Of a DNA stretch of 64,000 nt, positions 34,288 to 44,341 are shown in pieces. A program made the translations under genes and the position numbers. The number at the start of each line of letters is the position of its first letter. Position 1 is the first letter of the stretch. Location of the stretch: positions 1,420,546 through 1,484,545 of the forward strand of contig NZ_JACIEA010000001.1 of the NCBI RefSeq assembly GCF_014196595.1, written 5' to 3'. The stretch comes from Sphingorhabdus rigui. Lineage in GTDB: Bacteria; Pseudomonadota; Alphaproteobacteria; Sphingomonadales; Sphingomonadaceae. The notes beneath the pieces were generated by a model, which saw nothing but the letters and a program-made list of their open reading frames with translations, made no database searches and was not told where the DNA came from.

Positions 34288-35852
34288 TCCGCCGCAACTG
34301 CCTGTTCGGGTTCGCGCCACACGAGCACGGGTTTACGCGCAGCTTGGGTTTCATCCAAGCGACGGCGTGGCGCGTGATGTGGCGCGGATTTCAGCATCGG
34401 GTCCCCTGCCTTCGCCCGTTGCACGACCGAGCGCATCGCACCAATAAACTGGTCAAGCGTGGCCTTGCTCTCGGTTTCGGTCGGCTCGATCAACATGGCA
34501 CCATGCACGACGAGTGGGAAATAGACCGTCATCGGGTGATAGCCTTCGTCAATCAGGCCCTTGGCGATATCGAGCGTTGAAAAGCCCTCGGCTAAGCCAT
34601 TGTCGCTAAACAATGCCTCATGCATGCACGGACCGCTATGCGCAAAGGGCGCCTCAAGCACATCCTCAAGACTGCGCAAGATATAATTGGCGTTCAACAC
34701 TGCATCTTCGGCAACCTGACGCAAACCATCGGCACCATGCGACATGATGTAGGACAGCGCGCGCGTGAACATGCCCATTTGACCATGGAAGGCAACCATG
34801 CGGCCGAACGTGGACTCATGGTGCTCGCCAGCGGTCTCTTCCTCAACAAGGACATAACGCTCGCCGTCCTTGTCAACGAAAGGCAACGGCGCAAAAGGCG
34901 CTAGCGCTTCGGACAGCACAACGGGGCCGGAACCGGGTCCGCCACCACCGTGCGGCGTCGAGAATGTCTTGTGCAGGTTGATGTGCATGGCATCGACGCC
35001 CAAGTCACCGGGACGCACGCGGCCGACGATGGCGTTGAAGTTCGCGCCGTCGCAATAGACATAGCCGCCAGCAGCATGGACTGCGTCCGAAATCTCGCGC
35101 AAGTCGCGTTCGAACAGACCGCAGGTGTTGGGATTGGTAATCATCACGCCCGCAACATCTGGACCCAGCCGCGCCTTCAGCGCAGCCAAATCAACGCGGC
35201 CTTCCGACGTTGCCGGGATATTTTCGACCGCATAGCCAGCAAAGGCAGCGGTGGCCGGGTTGGTGCCATGCGCGCTTTCAGGGCAGAGGATGACCGAGCG
35301 GGCATCGCCACGCGCGGTCAAAGCAGCGCGGATGGCAAGGATACCGCACAATTCGCCATGCGCACCTGCCTTGGGTGACATCGCAACGGCTTTCATCCCC
35401 GTCAGCGTGACCAGCCAATGCGCCAGTTCGTGAATGACGCCCAATGCGCCCTGTACCGTTTCAACGGGCTGCAACGGGTGGACATCGGCAAAGCCCTCCA
35501 TCCGCGCGACTTTTTCGTTGAGCCGCGGGTTATGCTTCATGGTGCAGCTGCCCAGCGGGAAGAAGCCCAGGTCGATGGCATAATTCTGACGGCTGAGGCG
35601 GGTGTAATGCCGCACCGTTTCGGGTTCCGACAGGCCGGGAAGGCCGATGTCGCGATGGCGGGCCAAATTGCCAAGGCGCGACGTGACCTTCGGCGCGTCG
35701 GCCAGATCAACGCCCGTTGTTCCGGTCGTGCCGATTTCGAAAATCAACGCCTCTTCTAGCATCAGCGCCTTGTTGCCGGTATATGTCGCGGGGCCGGTCT
35801 CGCCCGCACTGCCCATTTCGGGCTTCCAACCGCTTTGATTGATCGTACTCAT
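34284..35852 (-). CDS. gcvPB: Glycine dehydrogenase (decarboxylating) subunit 2
   Basis: A 522-aa PLP subunit of glycine decarboxylase (P-protein), which with GcvPA decarboxylates glycine and loads aminomethyl onto lipoyl-GcvH. The PLP lysine is Lys295 in [16 protein letters not shown], and [14 protein letters not shown]-type and [10 protein letters not shown] segments are conserved. ATG 35852 (MSTINQ) overlaps the gcvPA stop by 4 bp and gives the normal length. The C-terminus is longer than usual, ending in an Arg/Glu/Val-rich tail after the RRRLDE motif. Confidence 0.95.
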   Translation of the reverse strand: MSTINQSGWKPEMGSAGETGPATYTGNKALMLEEALIFEIGTTGTTGVDLADAPKVTSRLGNLARHRDIGLPGLSEPETVRHYTRLSRQNYAIDLGFFPLGSCTMKHNPRLNEKVARMEGFADVHPLQPVETVQGALGVIHELAHWLVTLTGMKAVAMSPKAGAHGELCGILAIRAALTARGDARSVILCPESAHGTNPATAAFAGYAVENIPATSEGRVDLAALKARLGPDVAGVMITNPNTCGLFERDLREISDAVHAAGGYVYCDGANFNAIVGRVRPGDLGVDAMHINLHKTFSTPHGGGGPGSGPVVLSEALAPFAPLPFVDKDGERYVLVEEETAGEHHESTFGRMVAFHGQMGMFTRALSYIMSHGADGLRQVAEDAVLNANYILRSLEDVLEAPFAHSGPCMHEALFSDNGLAEGFSTLDIAKGLIDEGYHPMTVYFPLVVHGAMLIEPTETESKATLDQFIGAMRSVVQRAKAGDPMLKSAPHHAPRRRLDETQAARKPVLVWREPEQAVAAE

Positions 35853-37207
35853 GCCAAGACCTCCTGCAATGCGGCGGCAAATGTTTCCACATCCTCCATG
35901 GTCGCGGCTTCGGTCACCGCGACCACCAGACCATTGGCGAGCGCATCCACATCGGGATATAAGCGGCCTAAGGAAACACCGCCCAAGACTTTCCGGTCGG
36001 CCAATGCCCGCACGACGGGGCGTGCTTCCTTCGGCAGCTTCAACGTAAATTCGTTGAAAAATGTGTCGTTGATGCATTCAACGCCAGCGATTTGCGAAAG
36101 CCGGTCGGCGGCTTGGACGGCAAGACCGTGGTTGAGTTCCGCCAATCCGCGCAGCCCTTTTTCACCCAGCAATGTCAGATGAATGCTGAAGGCCAATGCG
36201 CAAAGACCTGAATTCGTACAAATATTTGACGTCGCCTTTTCGCGGCGAATATGCTGTTCACGCGTGGACAGCGTCAGCACGAAACCGCGCTTGCCCTCGG
36301 CATCCACAGTCTCACCACATAAGCGACCGGGCATTTGGCGAACGAATTTCTCCTTGCACGCAAACAGCCCGACATAAGGCCCGCCGAACTGAAGACCGAC
36401 GCCAAGCGACTGCCCCTCACCCACAACAATGTCCGCGCCCATGTCCCCCGGCGCCTTGATGGCACCCAATGCGACGGGTTCGGTGACCACAGCAATCAAC
36501 AGCGCGCCATTTTCATGCGCCTTGGCCGCAATCGCGGACAGATCTTCAATACGGCCAAGAATATCGGGATATTGCACAACAACGCAGCTTGTCTCGCCGT
36601 CGATGGCATTCAGCAAGCGTGCGCTATCGGTGGCAGGCGAAAGCTGCGGCAAGGCAGTGTCCAGCGTATCGCCGGTATATTGCGCCATCGTCTTTGCAAC
36701 GCTGACATAATGCGGGTGCAGCCCCGACGAGAGTACCGCTTTGCTGCGCTTCGTGATGCGGCCCGCCATGCCAATGGCTTCCCAACATGCGGTCGAACCA
36801 TCGTACATCGATGCGTTGGCCACATCGCAGCCAAACAGCCGCGCAACCTGCGTCTGGAATTCGAAGAGCATCTGCAGCGTGCCCTGCGCGATTTCGGGCT
36901 GATACGGCGTATAGGCCGTCAGGAATTCGCCGCGCTGGATGATATGGTCAACACTTGCCGGGACATGGTGCTTGTACGCGCCTGCCCCCAAAAAGAACGG
37001 CGTGTGCGACGCGGTCATATTTTGCCGGGCGAGATTGGAAAAATGCCGCTCAACCGCCATTTCGCTGGCGTGGTTGGGCAAGCCATGGATCGGCCCGTCC
37101 AGCTGCGCCTCCGCAGGCACATCGGCGAACAAATCATCAATCGATTTGGCCCCAATGACACCAAGCATGGCCTGACGGTCGGATGGGGTGAGCGGCAAAT
37201 AACGCAT
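35849..37207 (-). CDS. gcvPA: Glycine dehydrogenase (decarboxylating) subunit 1
   Basis: A 452-aa alpha subunit of the split P-protein, starting [15 protein letters not shown], the family-typical N-terminus. The motif [12 protein letters not shown] and the segment [23 protein letters not shown] (here IQRGEFL...) are characteristic. A longer frame extends upstream to 37324, but its extra residues are translated from the REP-like repeat and are not protein-like for this family. It overlaps gcvPB by 4 bp. Confidence 0.95.
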   Translation of the reverse strand: MRYLPLTPSDRQAMLGVIGAKSIDDLFADVPAEAQLDGPIHGLPNHASEMAVERHFSNLARQNMTASHTPFFLGAGAYKHHVPASVDHIIQRGEFLTAYTPYQPEIAQGTLQMLFEFQTQVARLFGCDVANASMYDGSTACWEAIGMAGRITKRSKAVLSSGLHPHYVSVAKTMAQYTGDTLDTALPQLSPATDSARLLNAIDGETSCVVVQYPDILGRIEDLSAIAAKAHENGALLIAVVTEPVALGAIKAPGDMGADIVVGEGQSLGVGLQFGGPYVGLFACKEKFVRQMPGRLCGETVDAEGKRGFVLTLSTREQHIRREKATSNICTNSGLCALAFSIHLTLLGEKGLRGLAELNHGLAVQAADRLSQIAGVECINDTFFNEFTLKLPKEARPVVRALADRKVLGGVSLGRLYPDVDALANGLVVAVTEAATMEDVETFAAALQEVLA

Positions 37208-37231
37208 GTCTGTCAGCTTTCTTTCTACTGG

Positions 37232-37322
37232 GTCATCCCCGACTTGATCGGGGATCCATGGTCTGAAGTGGCCGTTTAAACGCCTGTTGCAGGCCATGGA
37301 TTCCCGCTTTCGCGGGAATGAC
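37232..37322. repeat. REP-like dispersed palindromic repeat between gcvH and gcvPA
   Basis: A 91-bp imperfect palindrome: GTCATCCCCGACTTGATCGGGGATCCATGG at one end and CCATGGATTCCCGCTTTCGCGGGAATGAC in inverted form at the other, each with its own hairpin (CCCCGA/TCGGGG and TTCCCGC/GCGGGAA). This sequence style is found as dispersed repeats in many proteobacterial genomes and, when translated, gives the familiar 'FPRKRES...WIPDQVGDD' false peptides. It may stabilise or attenuate the mRNA between the two gcv genes. Only one copy is in the window. Confidence 0.75.
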
Positions 37323-37330
37323 AAATATCC

Positions 37331-37702
37331 CTACAGCCCGTCGACAAATGCCTTGTACGCGGCCGCGTCCATCAGGCTGTCGAGCTCGCTGGTGTCGCTG
37401 AGCGTGATCTTGAAGAACCAGCCTTCGCCTTCCGGGTCGCTGTTCACGAGTGCGGGGTCGCCTTCCAAGGCGTCATTGCCCTCAATCACGGTGCCGCTGA
37501 CGGGTGCGTAGACATCCGACGCGGCCTTGACCGATTCCACAACCGCAGCATCGCCGCCTTTTTTCAGCGTCGCGCCAGTCGCGGGGACTTCAGCGAACAC
37601 GATGTCGCCCAACTGGCTTTGTGCATAGTCCGTAATGCCAACAGTGGCGCTGTCGCCGTCGACTTCGATCCACTCATGATCTTCGGTGAAATAACGGGTC
37701 AT
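37331..37702 (-). CDS. gcvH: Glycine cleavage system H protein
   Basis: A 123-aa lipoyl-domain carrier shuttling the aminomethyl group between P, T and L proteins. The lipoylated Lys59 is in [17 protein letters not shown], and the ending WFFKI plus helix is typical. ATG 37702 overlaps the gcvT stop by 4 bp. It is followed by the REP-like repeat and then gcvPA. Confidence 0.97.
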   Translation of the reverse strand: MTRYFTEDHEWIEVDGDSATVGITDYAQSQLGDIVFAEVPATGATLKKGGDAAVVESVKAASDVYAPVSGTVIEGNDALEGDPALVNSDPEGEGWFFKITLSDTSELDSLMDAAAYKAFVDGL

Positions 37703-38847
37703 GTCTGCGCTCCTTTGCGATGATAATGATGTGGGATGAAGGGTAAGGATGAAACCGTGACGGACACACGCTTGCCGCGCACCTCCGCCTCAAGCATGCT
37801 GCCGGTGGCGTTATGGCCAGCGTCAATATAGCCCATGGCAATCGGCGCGCCGACGCTTGGACCAAAGCCGCCCGACGTAATGACGCCAACCTGCGTATCG
37901 CCTGCAAAAACGGGTGCGCCTTCGCGCACGGGCATTTTGCCCTCGACCGAAAGCCCGACAAGCTTGCGTGCGGGGCCATTGGCCAAGCCATTTAGGATGC
38001 GATCCGACCCGAAAAACCCGCCCTCGGCACGGCGGCGCTTCGACACGGCGAATGCTGCGCTCGCCTCGACAGGGTCGATGTCGGGGTTCATGTCATGGCC
38101 GTACAGCGGCAAGCCTGCCTCAAGCCGCAAGGAATCGCGTGCGCCAAGGCCAATGGGCTTTACTTCAGGTTGCGCACAGATTTGGTCCGCAAGTGCCTTT
38201 GCATGGGCCGCAGGCACCGAAATTTCGAAGCCATCTTCGCCAGTGTACCCCGAACGGCTGATCCACAGCGGCTCCGGATCGGTCTTGGGTCCCCAGAAGA
38301 AGGAACCGGCCTCCATGAAATAGAGCGCGTCAACACCGGGCACCACGCGGACAAGCGCGTCCACGGCCTTTGGACCTTGTAACGCCAGCAATGCGCGGTC
38401 ATCCATATGGTTGATGGTAATCTCATCGGGCAAATGCTCCCGCAAATAGCCCATATCGTCCCATTTCACCGCGCCATTGACGACCACATACAGCCCCATA
38501 GGCACGGCCGTAATCATCATGTCGTCCAGAATGCCGCCATCTTCACCCAGAAGCAGCGAGTAACGCATCTTGCCCTCTTTAAGCGCAGATATGTCACCGG
38601 GGACCATCGCCTCAAGCGCTTCGGCCGCGCCTTCACCGGTCAGCATCAGCTGCCCCATATGGCTGACATCGAACAGCCCCGCATTCTCGCGGGTCCAAAT
38701 ATGTTCGGCCATGATTCCTTCATATTGGATCGGCATGTGATAGCCGGCAAACTCGACCATACGCGCGCCCTTGTCGCGGTGCCATGCGTCGAGCGGCAGC
38801 TCCAATATTTCGATGGGTTCTAGTTCGAATTCGTCTTCTTCACTCAT
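37699..38847 (-). CDS. gcvT: Glycine cleavage system T protein (aminomethyltransferase)
   Basis: A 382-aa tetrahydrofolate-dependent aminomethyltransferase that releases ammonia and forms 5,10-methylene-THF. The folate-binding core is visible in [34 protein letters not shown] and the C-terminal domain. ATG 38847 (MSEEDEF) adds an acidic N-terminal stretch of ~25 residues before the domain; a start 15 codons upstream would enter the riboswitch side and is less likely. First gene of the operon, behind a tandem glycine riboswitch. Confidence 0.95.
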   Translation of the reverse strand: MSEEDEFELEPIEILELPLDAWHRDKGARMVEFAGYHMPIQYEGIMAEHIWTRENAGLFDVSHMGQLMLTGEGAAEALEAMVPGDISALKEGKMRYSLLLGEDGGILDDMMITAVPMGLYVVVNGAVKWDDMGYLREHLPDEITINHMDDRALLALQGPKAVDALVRVVPGVDALYFMEAGSFFWGPKTDPEPLWISRSGYTGEDGFEISVPAAHAKALADQICAQPEVKPIGLGARDSLRLEAGLPLYGHDMNPDIDPVEASAAFAVSKRRRAEGGFFGSDRILNGLANGPARKLVGLSVEGKMPVREGAPVFAGDTQVGVITSGGFGPSVGAPIAMGYIDAGHNATGSMLEAEVRGKRVSVTVSSLPFIPHHYHRKGAQT

Positions 38848-38901
38848 ATCAGTCCGTTCAAGAGTCGCAGCGACCGACGCCGGTTGGCGCATAGTCTGCT
38901 G

Positions 38902-39107
38902 CCCCCTCTGTCACGGGTACCTGAGAGCTTTATCCGCCTTGGTTGCCATCAACGATGGCAAAGGCAGGTTACACCTTCGGTGGCATGTCGTTGCAAATGG
39001 CAAAGACATGCGCTTTCCAGAGTGTCGCAAAAGCCGAAGCGGTCCTTTTGCCTGAGAGATTCCGGGGCGGTTGCTCCTTCGGCGGCCCCTTAAAGGGACG
39101 CTCTCCC
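38902..39107 (-). ncRNA. Tandem glycine riboswitch in the gcvT leader
   Basis: Read on the minus strand, two glycine aptamers lie in series. The first (39107 to 39041) contains CGGGAGAG, GCCGCCGAAGGAGCAACC and ATCTCTCAGGCAAAAGGACC. The second (39024 to 38902) contains CACTCTGGAAAG, CACCGAAGGTGTAACC and CTCTCAGGTACCCGTGACAGAGGGGG. These CCGAAGG...CTCTCAGG blocks are the signature of the gcvT class. The glycine-bound state normally turns expression on. No obvious terminator stem with a T-tract follows, so control may act on translation. Confidence 0.93.
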
Positions 39108-39152
39108 GCTTCGTCAGCGACGAATCCGCATTGGCCTTACCGCCTTGGAGAG

Positions 39153-39809
39153 TCAACCAGCCAGCGCGTTTATCGATTCATTTTCGTGGATAAACACGCC
39201 ATCGTCGCCCGATTTTGCCAAGTTGGCGATGGCCTTTGCGACTTTGCCCGACGGCGTGGACGCAAATTTCCGCATCGGTCCAAACATCAAAATGTCCACA
39301 AATGGCGACAGCAATATGCCCAATGCCTCGCCCGGACGGCGGTCGTCACGCTGCCCACCCGTCAGCAGACTGGGCCGCATGATATCAAGGCGTTGGAAGC
39401 CGATGTTACGCAGCCCCTGCTCCATGTCCGCTTTCGTTCGCAAATAGAAATTGCTGCTCGCGGGCATCGCGCCGACGGATGATATCGTAATGAAATGCCG
39501 TGCGCCGGCATCATGGCTTTCCTGCGCAAAGGCGAGCACCAGATCATGGTCAACGGCCTTAAAGGCTTCGCGCGATCCGGCTGTGCGTATCGTCGTCCCC
39601 AAACCGGAAATGGCGACGTCCGGCTTTATGCTTGCCACAATCGCTGGCCAGTCGGCGGTTGGCGCGACATGCTCCTTTATGTCCGGAGCCAATGTGTGCG
39701 ATGGGCGGCGCGACACGAGGTGGACCGCAAACCCGGCGCGCGCCAACATGTCCGCCGCCTGTTTGCCCACTAGGCCTGAACCGCCCGCGATGACTATCTT
39801 GCGGCTCAT
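39153..39809 (-). CDS. NAD(P)-binding oxidoreductase / NmrA-like short-chain family protein
   Basis: A 218-aa atypical short-chain dehydrogenase fold. The N-terminal nucleotide motif is [11 protein letters not shown] (6-16), then VHLVSRRPS, and [10 protein letters not shown] with Ser/Gly where the catalytic Ser/Tyr/Lys set would be. [12 protein letters not shown] supplies a Tyr-x-x-x-Lys-like pair. Relatives (HTATIP2-like) bind NADPH and often have unknown substrates. It overlaps dgt by 4 bp and lies 46 bp from the start of the riboswitch region, but on the same strand as the gcv operon. Confidence 0.78.
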   Translation of the reverse strand: MSRKIVIAGGSGLVGKQAADMLARAGFAVHLVSRRPSHTLAPDIKEHVAPTADWPAIVASIKPDVAISGLGTTIRTAGSREAFKAVDHDLVLAFAQESHDAGARHFITISSVGAMPASSNFYLRTKADMEQGLRNIGFQRLDIMRPSLLTGGQRDDRRPGEALGILLSPFVDILMFGPMRKFASTPSGKVAKAIANLAKSGDDGVFIHENESINALAG

Positions 39810-40957
39810 GCGATGGTTCCACAGATTTCGCGGTGCCGATCGGTTGCATAACGGTCGGTCATGCCCGCAAGAAAATCCCCGATATGGCGGCTGCGCTGCG
39901 GTTCTTCGCTGGGCAGGCTGTCACGCCATTCATCCGGCAATAATGCAGGATCGTCGCGGTAGGCGGCAAACAGTTCACGCACAATTTTGGTTGCCTCTTC
40001 TGCCGCCGCCAATTGCGTCGGATGGTGGTACAGCTTTTCATACATGAATGATTTAAGTTGCCGTTCGCGCGCCGCCATTTCTGCCGAAAACCCACCAATC
40101 ATGATACCGGCTTTACGGACGTCATCAGCGGTTTTGATACCCGCCTGCGCGATTCTGGCGCGTGTTGATTCAATCACATCATTGACCATCACGCCAATCT
40201 GCTGGCGCGTCAGCTCACCGATCAGGCGGCGCTGCGGCACGTCTGGATAGCGGTCCAAAATCGCTTCCCAACGCTGTGCTACGAACGGCAGATCCAGCAG
40301 CTGTTCGATGTCCAGCAACCCTGCCCTGATGCCATCGTCAATGTCATGATTATCATATGCGATATCGTCGCTGATCGCCGCAATCTGCGCCTCAAGTGAT
40401 GGCCAGTCGGTCAGGCTCAGGTCGAACTGCGCGTTGACTTCGGACAATGCCCAGCCCGGACGGGCAACGGGTCCATTATGCTTTGCCAGCCCTTCCAGCA
40501 ATTCCCAGCTGAGGTTCAGGCCCGGCCATGACGGATAAGGCGATTCCAGCTGCGTCAGCGTGCGCAACGTCTGCGCATTATGGTCAAACCCGCCAAATGG
40601 CTTCATCGTCGCCTCAAGTGCGTCTTCGCCCGCATGGCCAAAGGGCGGATGCCCGATATCGTGCGCCAGACATAATGCCTCGGTCAGGTCTTCATTCAGG
40701 CCAAGCGCGCGGGCAATGGTGCGGCCAATTTGCGCGACTTCAAGGCTGTGCGTCAGGCGCACACGATAATGGTCGCCGTCGGGCGAGATGAACACCTGCG
40801 TTTTGTGGCGAAGCCGCCGGAACGCAATCGAATGAATGATGCGATCACGGTCACGCTGGAATATATCACGCGGGCCGCGAATATCGCGATCGGGCTCGGA
40901 ATAAAATCGGCCGCGGCTGTGGCCGGGAAGTGATGCGTAGGAAGCCAGTTGCGACAT
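39806..40957 (-). CDS. dgt: Deoxyguanosinetriphosphate triphosphohydrolase-like protein
   Basis: A 383-aa HD-domain dNTP triphosphohydrolase that cuts dNTPs to nucleoside and triphosphate. The metal-binding His70 (RLTHSLEV), His99-Asp100 ([16 protein letters not shown]) and a downstream Asp ([13 protein letters not shown]) are in place. ATG 40957 (MSQLAS) is preferred to the TTG at 40972. Length fits the short proteobacterial type-2 Dgt group. It overlaps the oxidoreductase gene by 4 bp, so the two are probably co-transcribed. Confidence 0.9.
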   Translation of the reverse strand: MSQLASYASLPGHSRGRFYSEPDRDIRGPRDIFQRDRDRIIHSIAFRRLRHKTQVFISPDGDHYRVRLTHSLEVAQIGRTIARALGLNEDLTEALCLAHDIGHPPFGHAGEDALEATMKPFGGFDHNAQTLRTLTQLESPYPSWPGLNLSWELLEGLAKHNGPVARPGWALSEVNAQFDLSLTDWPSLEAQIAAISDDIAYDNHDIDDGIRAGLLDIEQLLDLPFVAQRWEAILDRYPDVPQRRLIGELTRQQIGVMVNDVIESTRARIAQAGIKTADDVRKAGIMIGGFSAEMAARERQLKSFMYEKLYHHPTQLAAAEEATKIVRELFAAYRDDPALLPDEWRDSLPSEEPQRSRHIGDFLAGMTDRYATDRHREICGTIA

Positions 40958-40996
40958 GCAGCGCTTATGCAACCAAGGCGCCGCGACAGGAAGCTG

Positions 40997-42640
40997 CTAT
41001 TTTACGTTTAAGGCATTCACTGGAACGCCAATCTCGCTTTTCCACATAAATGCGTCGCCGCCCGCTTTCTTGAACTCGCCTTCCCATTTTTTGGCGGCCT
41101 TCACATCCGGGAACGGGCCAACCAGCAGTCGTGCGGTCTTGCCCCATGGAGATGTCCACGGCTTCTGCGCCTTGAACAATATAGGGTTGTTCTTCGTCAA
41201 TTTGCGATAGTCGAAACCAAGCCCACTGGCTTCGCCCGTTGCGATTTGCACCCAGATGCGCGCTGGATTTGCAGCCTCTAACTTGGCTTTGGCGGCAGCC
41301 TTCGGGTCAATTTTGGCGGCTTTGCTGGCGTCTGCCGCTGCCTTGGGTGTCACGGGTTTAAGCTTTTTCAAATCGACCGGAACTTCCGAAGGCCGTTGCT
41401 CACTCTCCGGAATTTCGATGGCGCCAACAATGGCATCCAGACTGAAGCCCGCCGAGGCAGTGGAAGCAGGTACAGCTGTTGGTGCCGCGATGATTTTAGC
41501 GGGAGCGGGTTGCGGGGGCGTTGCCGCCGCAAGCGATACCGGTTCTTGCGCGGTTGGCGTCGTCCCCGCGACCGTTGCTGCCAGATCAACCTTTGCAACA
41601 ACAGGATCAGGCCGGGGCGTTGTTGGAACCGCGGCCTGAACTTCGGTACGTTCCTGCGTTTTTCGGTCCGGCTTGCTCTGTGGCTTTGCTTCGCTTTTTG
41701 CGTCGCGCGCTGCTGTCGGCTTTGTTCCCAGCGGCGCGCCTGATGGAATGAGGCGGTTTTGGTTGGGGGCGACGGCAGGCTGCTGCGCGGTTGCGGCGAC
41801 ACGGCGAACCTGTTCGCTGTCACGCCCGACCGATTGGCTGGTTGGAAAATGCCCCAGATGAATGGCGGCCGCCTGCTGCGCGCCGGTTAAATTTGGCATC
41901 AAGCGGAAGAACCGCTCCATCTTTTGCGCCGATGCTGCGTCCATGAAGCCCTGCGCAACCTTGTTGGATTCGCGCAAGTCACCACGCGCGGCCAACATAA
42001 AAGCCCGGGCGCGCCATGCCGTCGGACTGTTGCGCTGCAAGAGCGGCACAAGCATCGCGTCGGCCTGTTCCTTTTGCCCCGCAAGCGAGAGAGACACGGC
42101 CTGACGGATGATGATATCATCAGATGATGCCGCGGTCCGCGCCAGTTGATAATCCTGTTGTGCACGGCCGAAATTGCCCAGCAAATCAAACGCCAGCGCG
42201 CGGTCGGCGGCAATCGAACGTTCGTTCGCACCCAACCGAACGGCATCATCAAACAGGCGCAAAGCCTCAAACGGGTTTTCTGTCCGCACCGTTGCTATGG
42301 CCAGGCCGGACACGATCCGGCTGTTATTAGGGCGTATCGCATTGGCGCGCGTGAAGAAATTGAGCGCGGCATTGGCATCACCCAGCAACAAAGAGGCATT
42401 GCCGGCATCCGCCAAGGCATCTGCATCGCTTGGGTTAAAAGAAATGCGCCGCATCGCGGCCCGCAGTTCCACCGCGCCAGCGGGCTCGGCAACATTTGGC
42501 ACGACCGCCGGCGTTTGCCGATCAAGCGCCTCCAGCGCGCTTTCATCAACGGCCTGTGCATGCACGGCAGGTGACAGACCACCTGCCGAAAATAGCAGCG
42601 CGCTGCCGAATCCAAGGCTACGTAATATTGTCACATCCAT
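40997..42640 (-). CDS. Secreted TPR-SPOR domain protein
   Basis: A 547-aa protein. Residues 1-28 form a signal peptide ending in AVHAQA. Tetratricopeptide-like helical repeats (~residues 55-250; ADALADAGNASLLLGDANAA, LAFDLLGNFGRAQQDYQLA) come next, then a long Pro/Ala/Thr/Lys-rich linker (~270-450), and a C-terminal SPOR domain (~455-547; RIWVQIATGEASGLG and ARLLVGPFPDVKAAKKWEGE). SPOR domains bind denuded septal peptidoglycan, so the protein is likely periplasmic and recruited to the division site. It lies just downstream of ftsZ on the same strand, separated by 106 bp. Exact function unknown. Confidence 0.85.
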   Translation of the reverse strand: MDVTILRSLGFGSALLFSAGGLSPAVHAQAVDESALEALDRQTPAVVPNVAEPAGAVELRAAMRRISFNPSDADALADAGNASLLLGDANAALNFFTRANAIRPNNSRIVSGLAIATVRTENPFEALRLFDDAVRLGANERSIAADRALAFDLLGNFGRAQQDYQLARTAASSDDIIIRQAVSLSLAGQKEQADAMLVPLLQRNSPTAWRARAFMLAARGDLRESNKVAQGFMDAASAQKMERFFRLMPNLTGAQQAAAIHLGHFPTSQSVGRDSEQVRRVAATAQQPAVAPNQNRLIPSGAPLGTKPTAARDAKSEAKPQSKPDRKTQERTEVQAAVPTTPRPDPVVAKVDLAATVAGTTPTAQEPVSLAAATPPQPAPAKIIAAPTAVPASTASAGFSLDAIVGAIEIPESEQRPSEVPVDLKKLKPVTPKAAADASKAAKIDPKAAAKAKLEAANPARIWVQIATGEASGLGFDYRKLTKNNPILFKAQKPWTSPWGKTARLLVGPFPDVKAAKKWEGEFKKAGGDAFMWKSEIGVPVNALNVK

Positions 42641-42746
42641 GTTTTTCTATGTAGCTGCCGACTGCCGAACACAAAGCGCATTCACGCTTTGGTCCGACAA
42701 ACGGTTGCATAGAAACGACAAGATGACGGTGCGCTTGCCGCGCGTC

Positions 42747-44237
42747 TTATGAGTTGTTCTGACGGTCAAGAAAGCTTGGGAAGCCTATACCATTTGCACC
42801 TTCATTGCCCTTTTCCGCGTCGTCTTCGGAACGGGTGAGACCACGCGACAGGTTGGACATGCGTTCAAACAATGTACCGCCTGTTGGAATGCGGGGTGCA
42901 GCGCGTTCGGGTGGCTCAGTCACGTCGACCGGCGCCGCAGATGCGAAGCCTTCGGTCACAGGCGTATCGAGGTCAAGTGCGTCGGCATTCGCCCAAGAGT
43001 CCGTGGGGCTGGCATTATAATCAGCATGTGCTGCTGCCGCTTCTTCTTCAGCTTCGCCTGAATCCCTGACCGCAAAATCGCTACCAAGGACCAAGCTGTC
43101 ATCGTCTGCTTCATTTTCGAATTCAGCTGGAGCCGTTTCTTCGGCTGTTGATGTGTCAGCTGCACTTTCAAACAATGAAGTTGCCGCAGGTGCGGCCTCG
43201 ACAACAGGCTCAGCCGCAGGACGGCTGAACGAGAATGGCGTTCTTTGTGACGCCGTCGTCGGTGTAAAACCTTCGTTATCGATGCCTGTTGCGACAACCG
43301 AAACGCGAATTTTGCCGTTCAGATTTTCATTGAATGCCGAACCCCAGATGATGTTTGCATCGGGGTCAACCAGCTCACGGATATGGTTGGCAGCTTCGTC
43401 AACTTCCATCAGGCGCATATCTTCGCCACCGGTAATCGATACGATGACGCCCTTTGCGCCCTGCATCGACACGCCGTCGAGCAATGGGTTGGCAATGGCT
43501 TTTTCCGCAGCTTCGAGCGCGCGGCCGTCGCCTTCAGCTTCACCAGTGCCCATCATTGCCTTGCCCATTTCGTGCATGACTGAACGGACGTCGGCAAAAT
43601 CGAGGTTGATGAGGCCAGGCATAACCATCAGGTCCGTTATGCCACGGACGCCCTGCTGCAACACTTCATCAGCAAGCTGGAACGCTTCCTTGAAAGTGGT
43701 GTTCGGGTTGGCCACCAGGAACAAATTCTGGTTCGGAATAACGATCAGCGTATCGACATGTTGCTGCAGTTCGATGATACCCGATTCTGCGGACCGCATG
43801 CGGCGCGAACCTTCAAACATGAACGGCTTGGTCACGACACCGACCGTCAAAATATTCATTTCGCGCGCGACCTTGGCGATAACCGGCGCAGCACCCGTTC
43901 CGGTGCCGCCGCCCATGCCAGCCGCGATGAAGCACATGTGGCAACCGGTCAGCGCCACTTTCACTTGCTCAAGCGTTTCTTCAGCCGCAGCACGGCCAAC
44001 TTCGGGGCGTGAACCTGCACCAAGGCCCTGCGTGATTTCAGGTCCAAGCTGAATGCGATATTCGGCAGGCGACGCGTTCAGCGCCTGTGCGTCGGTGTTG
44101 GCAACAACGAAGTCGACGCCTTCTACCCTTGCGCTGATCATGTTAGCGACGGCGTTACCGCCTGCACCACCAACACCAATAACTGCAATTTTTGGCTTCA
44201 ACTCGTCAACCATTGGTGGACCGATATTGATGCTCAT
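42747..44237 (-). CDS. ftsZ: Cell division protein FtsZ
   Basis: A 496-aa tubulin-like GTPase that forms the Z-ring. The tubulin signature GGGTGTG is at 109-115, [10 protein letters not shown] near 21, and the catalytic T7-loop [11 protein letters not shown] follows. After the globular part (~330) comes a long acidic Glu/Ala-rich linker and the conserved C-terminal tail ending [10 protein letters not shown] that docks onto FtsA and other partners. The gene is last of the dcw cluster; 104 bp separate it from ftsA, so it may have its own promoter. Confidence 0.98.
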   Translation of the reverse strand: MSINIGPPMVDELKPKIAVIGVGGAGGNAVANMISARVEGVDFVVANTDAQALNASPAEYRIQLGPEITQGLGAGSRPEVGRAAAEETLEQVKVALTGCHMCFIAAGMGGGTGTGAAPVIAKVAREMNILTVGVVTKPFMFEGSRRMRSAESGIIELQQHVDTLIVIPNQNLFLVANPNTTFKEAFQLADEVLQQGVRGITDLMVMPGLINLDFADVRSVMHEMGKAMMGTGEAEGDGRALEAAEKAIANPLLDGVSMQGAKGVIVSITGGEDMRLMEVDEAANHIRELVDPDANIIWGSAFNENLNGKIRVSVVATGIDNEGFTPTTASQRTPFSFSRPAAEPVVEAAPAATSLFESAADTSTAEETAPAEFENEADDDSLVLGSDFAVRDSGEAEEEAAAAHADYNASPTDSWANADALDLDTPVTEGFASAAPVDVTEPPERAAPRIPTGGTLFERMSNLSRGLTRSEDDAEKGNEGANGIGFPSFLDRQNNS

Positions 44238-44341
44238 AACTTTATCCCCCTAGCCTCTGTGGCTTGTTCGAAATTTTCACGCTTTTGACACAAAAGGACA
44301 AAGTGCACACTCAAAAATTACCGCTTTTGCACAGGTTTCTG

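Noticed and set aside
37208-37324. N-terminal extension of gcvPA ('FPRKRES...WIPDQVGDD')
   Set aside because: It is translated from the REP-like repeat; the family start [10 protein letters not shown] at 37207 is clear.
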